NCBI RefSeq assembly: GCF_001620055.1
Contig: NZ_LQGY01000032.1
Coordinates: 18,388 to 82,387 of the forward strand
Length of the DNA stretch: 64,000 nucleotides
From: Agromyces sp. NDB4Y10
GTDB taxonomy: Bacteria; Actinomycetota; Actinomycetes; Actinomycetales; Microbacteriaceae
Direction: 5' to 3'
The position numbers and the translations under genes are program-made. The stretch's first letter is position 1; every line of letters starts with the position of its first letter. The notes under the pieces are model-generated. The model was not told the origin of the DNA, searched no databases, and was given only the letters and a program-made list of their open reading frames with translations. Of this stretch, positions 18,280 through 30,851 are shown piece by piece.

Positions 18280-19580
18280 GATGCGTGTCCTCTCAGCAGT
18301 GCGTCCGCGGCCGCCTCGGTGAGCTGGCCGTCGTCGATCGAGTGTCCCATGCGGGTGCGCTTGGTCTCGAGGTAGCCCGCGTTGACCGCTCCGACGCCCA
18401 CGACGAGCGGCAGACGGTCGGCGACGCGGATGCCGTGGGCCTCGAGCTGGCGGACCTTCTCCGGGTTGTTCGTGAGCAGGCGCACCTGCTCGACCCCGAG
18501 GTCGTCGAGGATCGCGCTCGCGGCGCTGAAGTCGCGCGCGTCGATCGGGAGCCCGAGGGCGAGGTTGGCGTCCAGGGTGTCGAGTCCGCCCTCCTGCAGC
18601 CGGTAGGCGCGGAGCTTGTTGATGAGCCCGATGCCGCGGCCCTCGTGACCGCGCAGGTAGACGACGACGCCGCCGTGCTCGGCGATCGTGGCGAGGGCCG
18701 TGTCCAGCTGCGGGCCGCACTCGCACTTGAGCGAGCCGATCGCCTCGCCCGTCAGGCACTCCGAGTGCACGCGGGCGATGGCGCCCGCAGGGTCGGCGGT
18801 GGGATCGCCCGCGATGATCGCCAGGTGGTCCGCTCCCGTGCTGCGGTCGCGGTAGGCGCGGACCCGGAAGGTGCCGTGCACGGTCGGCAGGTTCGTCTCG
18901 ACCTCGAACTGCACGCGCGGCGACTCCGCGATCGGCTCGGGCGCCTCGCCGGCGGCGAGGTCCTGCCCCTCGTGGTGCTCGCGGAGCCAGGCGATGAGCG
19001 CCTCCACCGTCGTGACGGGCAGACCCTCCTGCTCGGCGAACGCGATCAGCCGCGGCAGGCGCATCATCTCGCCGTCGTCGTCGACGAGCTCGCCGATCAC
19101 GCCCACGGGGGACAGGCCGGCGAGGCGCATGAGGTCCACGGCGGCCTCGGTGTGGCCCGCGCGCTCGCGGACCCCGCCGTCGACCGCGCGGAGCGGCAGG
19201 ATGTGCCCCGGACGGATGAGCCGTTCGGGCGTGGCGTCCGGGTCGGCGAGGATCCGCAGCGTGTGCGCCCGGTCGGACGCCGAGATGCCCGTGGAGATGC
19301 GGTCGGCCGCGTCGACGGAGACCGTGTAGGCGGTGCCGCGCACGTCCTCGTTGCGCTCGACCATCAGCGGCAGGCCGAGGCGGTCGGCGAACGCGTTCGG
19401 CATGGGCGCGCACAGGTAGCCGCTCGTGTGGCGCACCATCCAGGCGATCCACTCCTGCGTCGCGAACTCCGCGGCCATGATCGCGTCGCCCTCGTTCTCG
19501 CGGCCCTCGTCGTCGGCCACGATCACGGGCTTGCCGGCGCGCAGGGCCTCGAGGACCTCGGGCATCGTCGCGAGGCTCAT
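18276..19580 (-). CDS. ribBA: Bifunctional DHBP synthase / GTP cyclohydrolase II
   Basis: A 434-residue two-domain enzyme that supplies both precursors of riboflavin. Residues 1-~205 are 3,4-dihydroxy-2-butanone 4-phosphate synthase ([12 protein letters not shown] metal site, [18 protein letters not shown]). Residues ~225-434 are GTP cyclohydrolase II with the zinc ligands C-x10-C-x-C in [18 protein letters not shown] and the [11 protein letters not shown] substrate loop. The Cys and Arg of the catalytic site are intact, so both halves should be active. It overlaps ribE by four bases at its start and ribH at its end. Confidence 0.97.
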   Translation of the reverse strand: MSLATMPEVLEALRAGKPVIVADDEGRENEGDAIMAAEFATQEWIAWMVRHTSGYLCAPMPNAFADRLGLPLMVERNEDVRGTAYTVSVDAADRISTGISASDRAHTLRILADPDATPERLIRPGHILPLRAVDGGVRERAGHTEAAVDLMRLAGLSPVGVIGELVDDDGEMMRLPRLIAFAEQEGLPVTTVEALIAWLREHHEGQDLAAGEAPEPIAESPRVQFEVETNLPTVHGTFRVRAYRDRSTGADHLAIIAGDPTADPAGAIARVHSECLTGEAIGSLKCECGPQLDTALATIAEHGGVVVYLRGHEGRGIGLINKLRAYRLQEGGLDTLDANLALGLPIDARDFSAASAILDDLGVEQVRLLTNNPEKVRQLEAHGIRVADRLPLVVGVGAVNAGYLETKRTRMGHSIDDGQLTEAAADALLRGHAS

Positions 19581-20233
19581 CGGACGCCTCCGATCGACGG
19601 CTCGGCGAGCGAGGACGGCAACGCCCGGTGCGCATCGAGCCGCAGCATCCGCTGCACGTGGCGTGCGAGCACGTCGGTCTCGAGGTTCACCCGGTCGCCC
19701 GCCTCGAGTCGGCCGAGCGTGGTCGCCGCGAGCGTCTCGGGGATGAGGGACACCTCGAACCAGGAGCCGTCGGGCTCGTCGCCGAGCGCGCTGACGGTCA
19801 GCGAGACGCCGTCGACCGCGATGGATCCCTTGTCGACGACGAGTGCGGCGAGCGCGGCGGGCAGCGAGAAGCGGATGACGCGCCACTCGTCGCCCGGGCG
19901 CACCTCGAGCACCTCGGCGGTGCCGTCGACGTGCCCCTGCACGATGTGGCCGCCGAGCCGGTCGCCGACGAGCGCGGCCCGCTCGAGGTTCACCGGTCGC
20001 CCCTCGGCGACGTCGTCGAGCGTCGACATGCGGAGCGTCTGGGCCATGACGTCGGCGGTGAACGACTCCGCGTCGGCGTCGACCACGGTGAGGCACACGC
20101 CCGACACCGCGATGGAGTCGCCGTGGCGGACGCCCTCGACGACCTTGGGGCCGCGGACCGTGAGTCGCACGACGTCGGCGTGCGGTTCGACGCGCGCGAC
20201 GCTGCCGAGCTCCTCGATGATTCCGGTGAACAT
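19577..20233 (-). CDS. ribE: Riboflavin synthase, alpha chain
   Basis: Dismutates two lumazine molecules to riboflavin. The 218-residue protein has the duplicated lumazine-binding barrel: [10 protein letters not shown] at the N-terminus, first-repeat [11 protein letters not shown] and second-repeat [11 protein letters not shown], with [12 protein letters not shown] between. Length and both repeats are standard for the trimeric enzyme. Its ATG lies two bases after the ribD stop and its own stop overlaps the ribBA start, so it is the second gene of the operon controlled by the upstream FMN riboswitch. Naming as ribE or ribC differs between species. Confidence 0.96.
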   Translation of the reverse strand: MFTGIIEELGSVARVEPHADVVRLTVRGPKVVEGVRHGDSIAVSGVCLTVVDADAESFTADVMAQTLRMSTLDDVAEGRPVNLERAALVGDRLGGHIVQGHVDGTAEVLEVRPGDEWRVIRFSLPAALAALVVDKGSIAVDGVSLTVSALGDEPDGSWFEVSLIPETLAATTLGRLEAGDRVNLETDVLARHVQRMLRLDAHRALPSSLAEPSIGGVR

Positions 20234-20235
20234 GC

Positions 20236-21300
20236 TCAGGCCTTCTCTCGGGTGGATGGGTCGGGGTGCGCCGCCGTGCGCGGCCGGGCGACGACGAGCA
20301 GGTCGTCGCCCAGGCGCACGAGGTCGGCGAAGTCGTAGCGGAGGGTGTCGGCGATGGTGGTCACGCCGACGTCGGCGACGGCGGTCCTGGGGCCGCCGAT
20401 CACCGCGGGGGCGAGGTACACGAGCAGTTCGTCGGCGAGTCCGGCCGCGAGGAACGCGCTCGCGAGCGTGGGTCCGCCCTCGATGAAGAGCGAACGGATG
20501 CCGCGCCGCTGGAGCTCCGCGAGGTCGGCGACGAGGTCGTCGCCCGTGAACCGCAGCAGGTCGTGCGGATGCCGCTCGAGGGCCGCCCCGGCGGGGATCT
20601 CGCGTCGACCGAAGACGACCGGGACGGGCTGGGCGTCGAGCAGCGAGCCGTCGGCGTCGCGGGCGGTGAGCGACGGGTCGTCGGCGAGGACGGTGCCCGT
20701 GCCGACCGCGATGGCGTCGGCGGCGGTGCGGCGCCGGTGGACGTCGGCCCGGGCCTCCGGACCGGTGATCCAGCGGCTCGATCCGTCGGGCGCGGCCACG
20801 CGGCCGTCGAGGCTCGACGCCCACTTCACGGTGATGCGCGGTCGGCGGTGCCGGGCGGCGAAGAGCCAGTCGTCGAGGAACGCCTCGACCTCGTCGGCGA
20901 GCAGGCCGGCCTCGGTCTCGATGCCCGCGTCGCGGAGCGTGCGGGCGCCGCCCGCCGAGTGGTCGCCGGGGTCGTCGACGGCGTAGACGACGCGCGCGAC
21001 GCCCGCCGCGATGAGCGCCTGGGCGCACGGGCCGGTGCGGCCGGTGTGGTTGCAGGGTTCGAGCGTCACGACCGCGGTCGTCCCGCGGGCGCCGTCCGGG
21101 CCGAGCCGTTCGAGCGCGTCGACCTCCGCGTGCGGGGTTCCGGCGCCGCGGTGCCACCCCTCGGCGAGGGGACGGCCGTCGGGGGAGAGGATGACGCAGC
21201 CGACGCGGGGGTTCACCCCTCGGGCCGGGCCGCGCTCGGCGAGTTCGAGCGCCCGGCGCATCGCCGCGGCATCCGTCGCCGCTCGCGTGGCCGTGGACAT
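20236..21300 (-). CDS. ribD: Bifunctional deaminase/reductase of riboflavin synthesis
   Basis: Deaminates and then reduces the pyrimidine product of GTP cyclohydrolase II. The 354-residue protein has an N-terminal cytidine-deaminase-like zinc domain (TPHAEVDAL and EPCNHTGRTGPC) and a C-terminal DHFR-like reductase domain from about residue 145 (ITVKWASSLDGRVA, FIEGGPTLASAFL). It is the first gene of the operon, beginning about 78 bases after the FMN riboswitch. Both domains look complete. Confidence 0.96.
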   Translation of the reverse strand: MSTATRAATDAAAMRRALELAERGPARGVNPRVGCVILSPDGRPLAEGWHRGAGTPHAEVDALERLGPDGARGTTAVVTLEPCNHTGRTGPCAQALIAAGVARVVYAVDDPGDHSAGGARTLRDAGIETEAGLLADEVEAFLDDWLFAARHRRPRITVKWASSLDGRVAAPDGSSRWITGPEARADVHRRRTAADAIAVGTGTVLADDPSLTARDADGSLLDAQPVPVVFGRREIPAGAALERHPHDLLRFTGDDLVADLAELQRRGIRSLFIEGGPTLASAFLAAGLADELLVYLAPAVIGGPRTAVADVGVTTIADTLRYDFADLVRLGDDLLVVARPRTAAHPDPSTREKA

Positions 21301-21377
21301 CGGGTGCCTGCCTTCCAGGCTCCGGGGGTCCCGACGACGCGGGAAACGCCGGCGACGCGCTGCGTCGCCGACCCGTG

Positions 21378-21512
21378 CCGCCTCCCATCCGGACTTTCAC
21401 CGTCGGTACCGGAGTTCCACCGGTTCAACCGTTCGCGCGCGGCCGGACGGCCACGCGCTCCCGGCTCGCGGACTATCACCGCCGGTTCGGACTTGCACCG
21501 ACCCCGGAGCAC
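21378..21512 (-). promoter_or_regulatory. FMN riboswitch (RFN element)
   Basis: Read on the minus strand, this 135-base leader holds the conserved RFN blocks in order: CTCCGGGGTCGGTGCAAG, GGCGGTGATAGTCCGCGA, GGTGGAACTCCGGTACCG, ACGGTGAAAGTCCGGATG and GGGAGGCGGC closing the P1 stem. FMN binding in this class lowers riboflavin gene expression, by termination or by masking the ribosome site; which applies here cannot be read, though the gap to ribD has no T-run. Confidence 0.95.
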
Positions 21513-21585
21513 GTTTCGATTCGATTCTAGGTCAACGCCGGAGGGCGCCCGGTATTCCCGGGCTCGCACGCCCCGCACGCGACGG

Positions 21586-22725
21586 TCAGCGGCAGGCCGC
21601 CGCCGCGGCGATCTGCGCGTCGCTCGGCCGTCCGTACGCCTCGATGCCCGATCCGGGCACGTCGTAGCCCATGCCGATCGCCCAGGCCGTGGCCCACGCC
21701 TCGTGGTCGCCGGAGAACTCGGGCCCCGCGAAGATCGCATGGCAGGCCTCGCGCAGCACCTGTGTGTGGCCGACCTCGTGCACGACCACCGCCTTGGCGT
21801 TCTCGTCCCACGACCAGGCGTCCTCGATGCTCTCGCTGAGCGAGACGAGGCCCCAGCCGTCGCCGTCGTCGAAGAACTCGGCGGTGCCCGAGTACCAGCC
21901 GTCGCTCGAGTAGCCGCCGACGACGTAGTCCCAGGCGAAGTCGATCTCGACCCCGAACGAGATCGACCGCGCGAAGGCCTCGATCTCGGCGCGCACCGGG
22001 AACGACCGGCGCCGCTCCTCCTCGGCCTGGTGCGAGGAGCGGACGGCGGCGACGCTCGTGGCGAGGTCGGTGAGCCGCACGGTCGTGCCCGAGCCGCCCG
22101 ACGCGTCGTCGAGGGCGGCCTGCAGGGCGGCGCGCGTGCGGTAGGTGGCCGAGGGGCTCGCGGCGAGGACGGACGCCGCCGCCTCCTCGGCGCCCGTCAT
22201 CAACGCGTCCGCGGCATCCGACACCGTTCGGACGGCGCCCGCGACGCGCTCGGTCGATGCCTCGATGCGCTCGGACGCCGCGACGCGCTCGGGGATGAGC
22301 TCGACGAGTTCCCACAGGTCGCCGTACCGGTCCCACGCGGGCGCGAGTTCGGACGGCGCCGTGAGCGAGGCGATCGTGGCCGCCCCCGCCGGACGGTCGG
22401 CGACGACCTCGGCCGCCTCGGCGACCGCGGTCTGGAGCGCCGTCCGGTGCTCCTCGCTCACGAGGTCGCCGGCCGCCACCTCGAGGAGGCGCTCCGCGCG
22501 GGCCAGCACGGCCTCGCCGTGGTCGACGGCGGCGCCGTGGTCGACGGTGGCCTCGTCGTACCGCCCGTCGGCGGCCGACCACTGCGGCCAGACCTGGGCG
22601 TGGGCGAGGGACGAGCCCACCTGGTGCCCGGCGAGGGCGACCGCGATGACCGCGGCGACGGCCGCGGCGGCTCGGATGCCGGCGGAGCGACGCCCTCGGG
22701 CGGGGGTGGCGTCGGACGGGTGCAT
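21586..22725 (-). CDS. Membrane-anchored HExxH putative metalloprotease
   Basis: A 379-residue protein; the start at 22725 is preceded by AGAGG. Residues ~16-34 are a hydrophobic segment after a basic RGRRSAG stretch, so it is either a type II membrane protein or secreted. The region to residue ~230 is Ala/Glu-rich helical, with coiled-coil character. The C-terminal part has VVVHEVGHTQV (about residues 312-322), a zincin HExxH motif, and GDHEAWATAWAIG 25 residues later, whose Glu could be the third ligand of a gluzincin. The last residues end in a Cys. No family was recognised. Proteolysis outside the membrane is inferred. Confidence 0.7.
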   Translation of the reverse strand: MHPSDATPARGRRSAGIRAAAAVAAVIAVALAGHQVGSSLAHAQVWPQWSAADGRYDEATVDHGAAVDHGEAVLARAERLLEVAAGDLVSEEHRTALQTAVAEAAEVVADRPAGAATIASLTAPSELAPAWDRYGDLWELVELIPERVAASERIEASTERVAGAVRTVSDAADALMTGAEEAAASVLAASPSATYRTRAALQAALDDASGGSGTTVRLTDLATSVAAVRSSHQAEEERRRSFPVRAEIEAFARSISFGVEIDFAWDYVVGGYSSDGWYSGTAEFFDDGDGWGLVSLSESIEDAWSWDENAKAVVVHEVGHTQVLREACHAIFAGPEFSGDHEAWATAWAIGMGYDVPGSGIEAYGRPSDAQIAAAAACR

Positions 22726-22794
22726 GGGGTCCTCTCGTGTGCGGCCGTCCGGGGCCGCGAGCCTCACGCTACCGGTCGGAATCCCGCTCGTGGA

Positions 22795-23820
22795 TCACGA
22801 TTGCGTCGCGTCGCCGGATGTCGTCGGTGGGGTCTCGATGAGCCCGCGCGCGGTGCCCTCGTCGACGATGAGGTCGGTCACCAGTCCGGCGGCCAACGCG
22901 CCCCTCAGGCTCGGCAGCTTGGCGGCACCCGCCACCACGCAGATGCGGCGCGGCGCTCGGCGCAGCACCGCGAAGTCGGGCCCGGTCGCGCGCGCGTTGA
23001 GCGCGATGCCGTCGGTCGAGCCGTCGGCCCGGTAGAAGACGGTGGCGACATCGCCGACCACGCCGTCGCGGCTGAGCGCCTCGTAGTCGGTGCGCTCGAG
23101 GTAGCCGCCCTGGTAGACGTGGCTCGGCACCTCGGCGAAGGGGGAGCCGACGCCGAAGATCGCGACGTCCATCGCGGCCTGCAGGTCGAGCAGGCGCCGG
23201 GTGCTGCGCTCTCGCCAGAACGCCTCCTTGGTCGCCGGGTCGTCGAAGAACGCCGGCACCGGGAACTGCTGGACCCGCGCGCCGAACGCGTCGCCGAACC
23301 GGCGCAGCAGTTCGGAGGCGTAGAGGATGCCGGTGGTGCGGAGGTTGCCCGCGCCGTTGAGCTGGACGACCTCCGAGTTGTGGGTCGCCTTCGGCGCGAG
23401 GTGCCGGCTCATGGCGCTCATCGTCGAGCCCCAGGCGATGCCGATGGTCTGGTTCGAGTCGATGAACCGGTTGAGAATCCGTGCAGCAGTGAGGGCCACG
23501 CGCTCGAGGCGGTCGACGTCGCTCGCATGGTCGGGCACGGGCACGACGTGCGCGGACACCTCATGGCGCTCGAGGATCTCCTGCTCCAGCCGGCTCGGCA
23601 GGTCGAGGGGCGAGTGGATGGAGATCTCGACGAGTCCCGTCGCGCGGGCGTGGCTGAGCAGGCGCGACACCGAGGATCTCGAGGTGTGCAGCTCCTTCGC
23701 GATGGCGTCCATCGTGAGGTCCTGCAAGTAGTAGAGGTGGGCGGCGCGCAGCGCGTCGCGGGTCTTGCCGTCGGGCAGCGCGCCGTCGAGCGCGGGCCCC
23801 GTGGCATCCGTCACCGTCAT
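22795..23820 (-). CDS. SorC-family sugar-responsive transcriptional regulator
   Basis: A 341-residue regulator. Residues ~20-75 form the helix-turn-helix (YYLQDLTMDAIAKELHTSRSSVSRLLSHARATG); the rest is the SorC/CggR-type sugar-phosphate-binding domain (GIAWGSTMSAM, VVQLNGAGN, DVAIFGVGSPF). It lies divergently from glpD with a 121-base shared region, so it probably controls glycerol use, sensing glycerol 3-phosphate or a relative. The start at 23820 has AAGGGAG upstream; an in-frame ATG at 23847 would add nine residues. Effector and target are inferences from position. Confidence 0.88.
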   Translation of the reverse strand: MTVTDATGPALDGALPDGKTRDALRAAHLYYLQDLTMDAIAKELHTSRSSVSRLLSHARATGLVEISIHSPLDLPSRLEQEILERHEVSAHVVPVPDHASDVDRLERVALTAARILNRFIDSNQTIGIAWGSTMSAMSRHLAPKATHNSEVVQLNGAGNLRTTGILYASELLRRFGDAFGARVQQFPVPAFFDDPATKEAFWRERSTRRLLDLQAAMDVAIFGVGSPFAEVPSHVYQGGYLERTDYEALSRDGVVGDVATVFYRADGSTDGIALNARATGPDFAVLRRAPRRICVVAGAAKLPSLRGALAAGLVTDLIVDEGTARGLIETPPTTSGDATQS

Positions 23821-23941
23821 CCCGGACTCCCTTGCACGTTTGTTCATTCCGGTTGCAAGCATGTGCGCGTGTGCACACGATGTATTCATCCACAGCCGGG
23901 CACCCACCGCAACCCGGCGTGACCAGCTCGAAAGGACAGCG

Positions 23942-25693
23942 ATGTCGCCCACCACGTCGCCGACGACGCCCCGCTCCACGCCCGCCCGCCGCCCGCGCGC
24001 CGAGATCGCCGAGCTCCGCGCCCGACCGACCGCCGAGGTCGTCATCATCGGCGGCGGCATCAACGGCATCGCCACGTTCCGCGACCTCGCACTGCAGGGC
24101 GTCGACGTCGTGCTCGTCGAGCGCGACGACTTCGTCTCGGGCGCATCGGCCGCCTCGAGCCACATGATCCACGGCGGCATCCGCTACCTCGAGAACGGCG
24201 AGTTCCGGCTCGTGCAGGAGTCGGTGCAGGAGCGCAACGGCCTGCTCCGGATCGCCCCGCACTACGTGAAGCCGCTTCGCACGACCGTGCCGATCTTCTC
24301 GACCTTCTCCGGCATCCTCTCGGCGCCCCTGCGGTTCCTCACCCACCGGCAGGGCGCGCCCACCGAGCGCGGGGCGGCCCTCATCAAGGCCGGCCTCACG
24401 ATCTACGACGCGTTCTCGCGCGACGGCGGCAGCGTGCCGCGTCACCGGTTCCTCGGCCGGAAGCGGTCGCTCGCGGAGCTGCCCGCCCTGAACCCCGCGT
24501 TGAAGTACACCGCGACCTATTACGACGCCAGCATGCACGACCCGGAGCGGCTTGCCCTCGACGTGCTGCACGACGGCCTCGCCGCCGGTCCGCACGCACG
24601 TGCGGCGAATCACCTCGAGGCCGTCGGCTTCGGCCCGGCCGGAGTGCGCGTGCGCGACGGCGTCACGGGCGACGAGTTCGACCTCGCCGCCGACGTGGTG
24701 GTCAACACGTCCGGTCCCTGGACCGACCTCACGAACGCGCAGCTCGGCCGCGAGACCCGCTTCATGGGCGGCACCAAGGGGTCGCACATCGTGCTCGACC
24801 ACCCCGAGCTGCTCGAGGCCACGGGCGGTCGCGAGATCTTCTTCGAGCACGAGGACGGCCGCATCGTCCTGATCTACCCGCTGAAGGGCCGCGTCATGGT
24901 CGGCACGACCGACCTCGAGCACGACATGCGCGAACCCGCGGTCTGCACCGAGGAGGAGGTCGACTACTTCTTCGACCTCGTCGCGCACGTTTTCCCAGGC
25001 ATCCGCGTCGACCGGTCGCAGATCGTCTACCGCTTCTCGGGCGTCCGTCCGTTGCCGCGCCACGACGACACGAACCCCGGCTTCGTCAGCCGCGACTACC
25101 GCATCGAGCGAGCGGATGTCGCGGAGCGACCGGGCACGACCCTGCTGAGCCTCGTCGGCGGCAAGTGGACCACCTTCCGCGCGCTCGCCGAGCACCTCGC
25201 GGACGAGGTGCTCGGGCTCATCGGCCGCACCCGGGTGCGGTCCACCCGGGGCCTCCCGATCGGCGGCGGTGCCGGGTACCCCACGACGGATGACGCGCGG
25301 CTGGTCTGGATCGCCGGGCACGGCGACGGCGTCGGACGGGAGCGCGCCGAGCAGCTGCTCGAGCGCTACGGCACGCGCGCCGCCGCGCTCATCGCCGCGG
25401 TCGAGGACGGTCCCGAGACGCCGCTCGTCGGACACGACGGGTACAGCCGCGAGGAGATCGCCTGGATCACGCGCCATGAGCGCGTCGTGCACCTGGCCGA
25501 CGTGGTGTTCCGCCGGACGAGCCTCGCCTTCACCGGCGCCCTGACGCCGGCGCTCCTCGACGAACTGGCCGACGTCGTCGGCCGGGAGCTCGGCTGGGAC
25601 GAGGGGACGCACCGGGCCGAGGTCGAGGCCACGCGGCGCGTGCTCGCCGAACGGCACGGCGTGCACCTCGCCGAGCCGTCGCTGGTCGAGTAG
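23942..25693 (+). CDS. glpD: Aerobic glycerol-3-phosphate dehydrogenase
   Basis: FAD enzyme on the inner face of the membrane that oxidises glycerol 3-phosphate to dihydroxyacetone phosphate and passes electrons to quinone. The 583-residue protein has an FAD-binding dinucleotide fold (VVIIGGGINGIAT), the family motif SSHMIHGGIRYLE, VVNTSGPWTD, and LVGGKWTTFRALAEHLAD near residue 400, with a C-terminal helical domain. AAAGGA precedes the ATG. The regulator is divergent upstream; glpF and glpK follow with their own leader. Confidence 0.96.
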   Translation: MSPTTSPTTPRSTPARRPRAEIAELRARPTAEVVIIGGGINGIATFRDLALQGVDVVLVERDDFVSGASAASSHMIHGGIRYLENGEFRLVQESVQERNGLLRIAPHYVKPLRTTVPIFSTFSGILSAPLRFLTHRQGAPTERGAALIKAGLTIYDAFSRDGGSVPRHRFLGRKRSLAELPALNPALKYTATYYDASMHDPERLALDVLHDGLAAGPHARAANHLEAVGFGPAGVRVRDGVTGDEFDLAADVVVNTSGPWTDLTNAQLGRETRFMGGTKGSHIVLDHPELLEATGGREIFFEHEDGRIVLIYPLKGRVMVGTTDLEHDMREPAVCTEEEVDYFFDLVAHVFPGIRVDRSQIVYRFSGVRPLPRHDDTNPGFVSRDYRIERADVAERPGTTLLSLVGGKWTTFRALAEHLADEVLGLIGRTRVRSTRGLPIGGGAGYPTTDDARLVWIAGHGDGVGRERAEQLLERYGTRAAALIAAVEDGPETPLVGHDGYSREEIAWITRHERVVHLADVVFRRTSLAFTGALTPALLDELADVVGRELGWDEGTHRAEVEATRRVLAERHGVHLAEPSLVE

Positions 25694-25740
25694 CGCGCCG
25701 GAGGCGCAGGTCTCGAACTTGCACAGACGTGCACGTCGGA

Positions 25741-25757
25741 CCGCCCGTTCCGGGCGG
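25741..25757 (+). terminator. Short hairpin after glpD
   Basis: Perfect seven-pair stem CCGCCCG / CGGGCGG with a three-base loop, 47 bases after the glpD stop and just before a -10-like TACGTT (25768-25773). It may end part of the glpD transcript or shape the glpF leader. Confidence 0.35.
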
Positions 25758-25849
25758 CTCCGGCGGGTACGTTTCATCGGGGCCGAGCGGCCCCGCCCCC
25801 GGAACCGGCCACCGACGGCGGTGGTCCGGATGAACGAAAGAAGGTCAAC

Positions 25850-26608
25850 GTGGACAATCTCGGTGTCGTGTTCCTCTCGGAACTCATCGGCACGGCCATG
25901 CTGCTGCTCCTCGGCTGCGGCGTGGTCGCCAACGTCGCCCTGGCGAAGACGAAGGGCTTCGCCGGCGGCTTCCTCATGGTCAACTTCGGCTGGGGACTCG
26001 CGGTCTTCGCGGGTGTCGTCGTCGCCTACGCCTCGGGTGCGCACCTCAACCCGGCGGTGACGCTCGGCCTCGTCGCGAACGGTGCCAGCGAGTTCGGACA
26101 GGGCGTCCCCGTGGACGTGCTCTCGGTCGTCACCTACATCGGCGCGCAGCTCATCGGCGCCTTCCTCGGCGCGACCGGCGCCTGGCTGGCCTACAAGCAG
26201 CACTTCGACGACGAGCCGGAGCCCGCCACCAAGCTCGGCGTGTTCTCGACCGGTCCGGCGATCCGCTCGTACGGCTGGAACCTCGTGACCGAGATCATCG
26301 GCACGTTCGTCCTCGTGTTCGTCGTGATCGGCTTCGGCCGCAACGGCGACGCCTCGGGCCTCGCGGCCCTCGGCGCCCTGCCCGTCGCGCTGCTCGTCGT
26401 CGGCATCGGCGCCTCGCTCGGTGGCCCGACCGGGTACGCGATCAACCCGGCTCGCGACCTCGGCCCGCGCATCGCCCACGCGGTGCTGCCCATCAAGGGC
26501 AAGGGCGGCTCGGACTGGGCCTACTCGTGGGTGCCCGTCGTGGGCCCCATCATCGGCGGCGTCCTCGCCGGTCTCGCCGCGATCCCGCTGCTCCCGCTGC
26601 TCGGCTGA
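25850..26608 (+). CDS. glpF: Glycerol facilitator (aquaglyceroporin)
   Basis: A 252-residue MIP-family channel in the membrane with six helices and two half-helices carrying the NPA motifs HLNPAVT and AINPARD. The Asp after the second NPAR is the mark of glycerol channels, as opposed to water-only aquaporins. It uses a GTG start with AGAAGG eight bases upstream. It is followed by glpK 58 bases later, the usual pairing in which import by diffusion is trapped by phosphorylation. Confidence 0.94.
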   Translation: MDNLGVVFLSELIGTAMLLLLGCGVVANVALAKTKGFAGGFLMVNFGWGLAVFAGVVVAYASGAHLNPAVTLGLVANGASEFGQGVPVDVLSVVTYIGAQLIGAFLGATGAWLAYKQHFDDEPEPATKLGVFSTGPAIRSYGWNLVTEIIGTFVLVFVVIGFGRNGDASGLAALGALPVALLVVGIGASLGGPTGYAINPARDLGPRIAHAVLPIKGKGGSDWAYSWVPVVGPIIGGVLAGLAAIPLLPLLG

Positions 26609-26666
26609 CCCCGCGGCATCCGCTCACCCCCTCACCCAACCCCCCTGAACACGATGGAGTCCTCAG

Positions 26667-28177
26667 ATGGCTGACCACATCCTCGCGATCGACCAGGGCA
26701 CGACCTCGTCGCGCGCGATCATCTTCGACAAGTCCGGTTCGATCGTCTCGACCGGCCAGCTCGAGCACGAGCAGATCTTCCCCAAGGCCGGCTGGGTCGA
26801 GCACGACCCGATGGAGATCTGGCGGAACACCCGCGAGGTCATCGGGCAGGCGCTCGGCAAGGCCGACCTGACCCGCCACGACATCGCCGCGGTGGGCATC
26901 ACCAACCAGCGCGAGACCGCCGTCGTCTGGGATCGCACCACCGGCGAGCCCGTCTACAACGCGATCGTCTGGCAGGACACGCGCACCCAGCCCATCGTCG
27001 ACCGCCTCGCGGCGGACGGCGGCGTCGAGCGCTTCAAGGCCAAGGTCGGCCTGCCGCTCGCGACGTACTTCTCGGGCACGAAGATCGTGTGGATCCTCGA
27101 GAACGTCGAGGGCGCGCGCGAGAAGGCCGAGGCCGGCGACCTGCTGTTCGGCACGACCGACACGTGGGTGCTGTGGAACCTCACCGGCGGGGTCGACGGC
27201 GGCGTGCACGCGACGGATGTCACCAACGCGAGCCGCACGATGTTCATGGACCTCGAGACCCTGCAGTGGGACGACGAGATCCTCGGCATCTTCGGCGTGC
27301 CGCGCTCGATGATGCCGGAGATCCGCTCCTCCTCCGAGGTGTACGGCACGGTCGAGGAGTCGAGCCTGCTGCGCGAGACGCCCATCGCCGGCATCCTCGG
27401 CGACCAGCAGGCCGCGACGTTCGGCCAGGCCGCGTTCGCCGCGGGCGAGGCCAAGAACACCTACGGCACCGGCAACTTCCTCATCTTCAACACGGGCGAG
27501 GAGATCGTCCACTCGAAGAACGGGCTGCTGACGACGGTCGGATACAAGCTCGGCGACCAGCCCGTGCACTACGCACTCGAGGGGTCGATCGCCGTCACCG
27601 GATCGCTCGTGCAGTGGCTGCGCGACAACCTCGGTCTCATCTCGTCGGCCGCCGAGGTCGAGGAGCTCGCCAAGTCCGTGGAGGACAACGGCGGGGCGTA
27701 CTTCGTGCCCGCCTTCTCGGGCCTGTTCGCGCCGTACTGGCGTCCGGACGCGCGCGGTGCCCTCGTGGGCCTCACGCGCTACGTGAACAAGGGCCACATC
27801 GCCCGCGCCGCGCTCGAGGCCATCGCCTTCCAGACGCGCGACGTGGTGGAGGCCGTGAACGCCGACGCCGGCATCGACCTCACCGAACTCCGCGTCGACG
27901 GCGGCGCGACGGCGAACGACACGCTGCTCCAGTTCCAGGCCGACATCCTGGGCGTGCCGGTCGTGCGACCGGTCGTCGCGGAGACCACGGCGCTCGGTGC
28001 CGCGTACGCCGCCGGGCTCGCGGTCGGGTTCTGGTCGGACCTCGACGACCTCGCCAAGAACTGGCAGGAGGACCGCCGCTGGACGCCGTCGATGGACGCC
28101 GACGAGCAGGGCCGCCTGGTCCGCAACTGGAAGAAGGCCGTCACGAAGACCCTCGACTGGGTCGACGACGACGTCCG

Positions 28178-28181
<4 letters not shown>
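26667..28181 (+). CDS. glpK: Glycerol kinase
   Basis: Phosphorylates glycerol to sn-glycerol 3-phosphate with ATP. The 504-residue FGGY-family protein shows [14 protein letters not shown] at the N-terminus, WLEHDP-like [25 protein letters not shown], and [20 protein letters not shown], all standard for GlpK. No His of the HPr-phosphorylated loop (as in Firmicutes) is evident. The ATG has GGAG upstream. Its TAG stop shares CTAG with the stop of the convergent HAD gene. Confidence 0.97.
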
Positions 28182-30841
<2,660 letters not shown>

Positions 30842-30851
30842 GCCTTCGATC

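Noticed and set aside
20266..23922. Open frame of about 1,200 codons antisense to ribD, the FMN riboswitch and regulator
   Set aside because: Arg/Gly/Ala-rich translation with no domain; crosses the riboswitch and two genes with clear function.
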